NCBI GenBank assembly: GCA_030372985.1
Contig: JAUCQB010000123.1
Location: forward strand, 1-45,075
Direction: 5' to 3'
Source of the DNA: Phycisphaerae bacterium
GTDB taxonomy: Bacteria > Planctomycetota > Phycisphaerae > UBA1845 > PWPN01
Length of the DNA: 45,075 bases
Shown: piece after piece, positions 43,366-45,075 of the stretch
Position numbering within the stretch: the first letter of the stretch is position 1
Layout of the letters: each line of letters opens with the position of its first letter
Made by a program: the position numbers and the translations under genes
The notes under the pieces: model-generated
The model's input: only the letters and a program-made list of their open reading frames with translations
Databases searched by the model: none
What the model was told of the DNA's origin: nothing

Positions 43366-43606
43366 AAACGCGAAACCGGCAATGATTACCGGCGACCACA
43401 AGGTAGGCCAGGTCGTGGACTGGTACCCGGCCACGATCGACGTGCTTAAAAACCACGGCTTCACACAGATCACCAACCCCGTCATGCGCCGCACCGTCGC
43501 ACGCCATGTCTCGATCGCTCAGGCGGCCGAGATGAAAGGCGTCGATCTGCCAACGCTTCTGGCAGACCTCAACGCAGTCGTCAGGAAAGACACAGACAAC
43601 CGTTAG
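43349..43606 (+). CDS. DUF1858 (ScdA_N-like) protein
   Basis: The ATG at 43349 has GGAG 6 bases upstream, inside the end of the previous gene. The product has 85 residues and is a single DUF1858 domain: VGQVVDWYPATIDVLKNHGF, then RHVSIAQAAEMKGVDLPTLLADLN. This domain is the N-terminal part of ScdA/RIC-type di-iron proteins that repair iron-sulfur centres after NO or oxidative damage. It also occurs alone next to DUF438 or hemerythrin proteins, as here. Confidence 0.85.
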   Translation: MTADHENAKPAMITGDHKVGQVVDWYPATIDVLKNHGFTQITNPVMRRTVARHVSIAQAAEMKGVDLPTLLADLNAVVRKDTDNR

Positions 43607-43698
43607 CACGACAGCGGGCGCGTTTGCGATAACGGAGGAACATGAGACCTGAAGCTCTGCCTGAAAGGCGGCCCAAGTCAGCGTTCCTCATCGGCGAC

Positions 43699-44943
43699 CT
43701 ACGCCCCAGGCGTATCGTACTGAAGCAGCCGCCGCTCGCCCTCCAAGGCTCGCAGTGGTGTCAGATCCTGAGTCACTTCGAGGGTACCCAGATACTCACC
43801 CTTGGGATCTCGCACCGCGAAGTAGCGGATATGCACGAATCGGCCGTGCAGGTTGATCCAGAACTCAGCCACGCTCTGCCGTCCCGTGCGGAAATCGTCG
43901 AGAATCCGCTCCACCACGCCCACGCTGTCCGGCGGGTGGCAGTGCTGAACCTTGCGCCCGATGATTGCCTTGCTGCGAGCGAAGATGCGGCCACTGCTCT
44001 CGGAGAAGAACCGGACACGGTCTTCGGCGTCCACGAAGGTCAGATCCACCGGCAGCGTCGAAAACACACCGACAAGCTGCTCGAAAGTCAGGCTGCCGGC
44101 CGGAAAGGCCACCGACCGGCCGTGCGGCAGTTCCACCGCTTCCTGCGCCTGCACCGATTCCGGCGGCGCATAGCCGGTCCGCGGCTCGACCAGGCACCAG
44201 CCATACTCGGGTGACTGCTGCCAGATCTGTCCCCACTCTTCCTCCGTCAGCGTCTGGAGCGACATCGGCAGAAGAATGGTCTCCTCCTTGTCGATCATCG
44301 ACCCGATCGCCTCCATGGCCGCCGTCGCCGCGGGCTTGAGCGCCGCGGCCGCGTGTCCAGCCTTTGCATAAGACTGGCGCAGCGCCGCCTGCAAAGTCTT
44401 GAGTGTTCCCCGTGCTTCGTCATCCTTGCCCCACATCACTTTCGACGGCCCGGTGATCCCATGCCGCTCGAGAACCGAAAACAGCAGGTTCTCTTTTCGC
44501 TGATAATGCTTGTCGACGTCCATCAGGTCGTTGGCTGCCTGCCGGGCCCGGCGAAGGGGCAGCCCCGGCTCAGTGTCCGGCGGGAGTGCCGCGAGATCGG
44601 CCATGGCCTTGCTCAAATCGTCGAGCATGCTCCGGATGGCCGCGTTCTCGACACGAAACGTGTCCACCGGGTGCCCGGGTGGTACATCGCCCTCGGCCTG
44701 CTTGGTGAGAATGTCCTGCACCACCTCGGCGTGAAGGTCGCACATGCTCTTGATCTCGCTGACCGTCACGCCCTCGGCCATAAGCTGTTGCTCCATGGCG
44801 GCGATCTCGCCGGGGCTGGCGTGGCGCACGATGTCCGTAAGCTGGGCCCTCACCTCCTCAGGCTTGGCCCCATGATGGAGCTTCTGGACGATCTCTTTCA
44901 GCGTCTGAATGCGTCTCGCACGGTTGTCGATTAGTTCACTCAC
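43699..44943 (-). CDS. DUF438-hemerythrin-PAS protein
   Basis: The start is a GTG at 44943 with GAGGTGA upstream; an overlapping ATG would hit a stop at once. The product has 414 residues. An N-terminal DUF438 domain (~1-75, RRIQTLKEIVQKLHHGAKPEEV) is followed by a hemerythrin-like four-helix part (~85-240) with His/Glu ligands in DVDKHYQRKENLLFSVLERHG and IDKEETILLPM. The C-terminus is a PAS domain (~285-405; LTFVDAEDRVRFFSESSG, GRKVQHCHPP, VRDPKGEYLGTLEV). The di-iron part could bind O2 or NO. It is convergent with the Cys-rich/DUF1858 operon, 92 bases away. Confidence 0.88.
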   Translation of the reverse strand: MSELIDNRARRIQTLKEIVQKLHHGAKPEEVRAQLTDIVRHASPGEIAAMEQQLMAEGVTVSEIKSMCDLHAEVVQDILTKQAEGDVPPGHPVDTFRVENAAIRSMLDDLSKAMADLAALPPDTEPGLPLRRARQAANDLMDVDKHYQRKENLLFSVLERHGITGPSKVMWGKDDEARGTLKTLQAALRQSYAKAGHAAAALKPAATAAMEAIGSMIDKEETILLPMSLQTLTEEEWGQIWQQSPEYGWCLVEPRTGYAPPESVQAQEAVELPHGRSVAFPAGSLTFEQLVGVFSTLPVDLTFVDAEDRVRFFSESSGRIFARSKAIIGRKVQHCHPPDSVGVVERILDDFRTGRQSVAEFWINLHGRFVHIRYFAVRDPKGEYLGTLEVTQDLTPLRALEGERRLLQYDTPGA

Positions 44944-45038
44944 ATCTCACCTCACTCATCGTCTCGGGTGCCATGCCTCACAGCTCGGCGTCGCATGCTC
45001 TAGAACATGGTGCTCGAAGTGCCGACGAGGGCGTCGGC

Positions 45039-45075
45039 CTGTCTCTTATACACATCTGACGCTGCCGACGAGTTC
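45039..45075. other. Nextera transposon adapter left at the contig end
   Basis: The 19-bp Tn5 mosaic end CTGTCTCTTATACACATCT starts at 45039 and continues as GACGCTGCCGACGA, the Nextera read-through adapter, with four further bases that would be the start of an index. It is library sequence, not genome, and should be trimmed. The 95 bases before it (44944-45038) hold no gene. Confidence 0.96.

Overview
The window is GC-rich bacterial DNA and reads like a contig end from a metagenome-assembled planctomycete (Planctomycetota, perhaps Phycisphaerae). The reasons are a dockerin-bearing secreted protein with the 'SxSLSGTIGQPDAG' module, a GFTLIE pseudopilin, a neutral-ceramidase-like hydrolase, a PQQ/PKD secreted protein, and many leader-peptide proteins in monocistronic or short operons. 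No rRNA or ribosomal protein is present, so the taxonomic call is an inference. The last 37 bases (45039-45075) are a Nextera transposon adapter, so the right edge is a library artefact and not biology.

Layout. 1-10.4 kb (minus strand) is an exported-protein region. It holds a partial secreted protein, a PQQ-propeller/PKD protein flanked by two decayed comM fragments, a likely operon of tail-fibre-like repeat protein, C10 cysteine peptidase and dockerin protein, and a ceramidase-family hydrolase. 10.6-18.6 kb (mostly plus strand) holds a Ski2-like helicase, a GxxExxY protein framed by inverted repeats, a triple zinc-ribbon protein, an orphan corrinoid protein with its own promoter and terminator, a caspase-fold-like exported protein, and a lipoprotein. 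18.7-22.0 kb (minus) is a four-gene Mu-like phage head cassette: gpI-type protease, cement protein, gpT major head protein and gp36. It has no terminase, portal or tail. 22.4-28.5 kb (minus) is a two-gene signalling operon: a HAMP-PAS-PAS sensor without a kinase, then a 1453-residue CHASE/PAS hybrid histidine kinase with two receivers and an HPt domain.

28.9-34.3 kb holds redox and small-molecule metabolism: an SDR plus a large FAD flavoprotein, an OsmC protein on the opposite strand, then a cyclase-family hydrolase overlapping a second SDR. A repeat-rich scar follows at 34.24-34.7 kb. 34.7-45 kb is an accessory patchwork: pseudopilin, a DUF433/DUF5615 toxin-antitoxin pair, an SGNH-like protein with an altered C-terminal catalytic block, an RlmI-like methyltransferase carrying an in-frame insert, a transglutaminase-like lipoprotein, a DUF4160/DUF2442 pair, a VapB-like antitoxin with a truncated PIN toxin, and a DGK/phytol-kinase-like membrane protein. 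It ends with a Cys-rich unknown protein overlapping a DUF1858 protein, convergent with a DUF438-hemerythrin-PAS protein.

The best candidates for undescribed biology are the stand-alone Mu-like capsid cassette, the Cys-rich/DUF1858/DUF438 locus (a possible split iron-centre repair or NO-response module), the split HAMP-PAS sensor/hybrid kinase, and the GxxExxY unit bounded by inverted repeats. Recognisable sigma70-type promoters occur at several genes (for example TTGGCA-N17/18-TACACT or TATAAT) and support the chosen starts.
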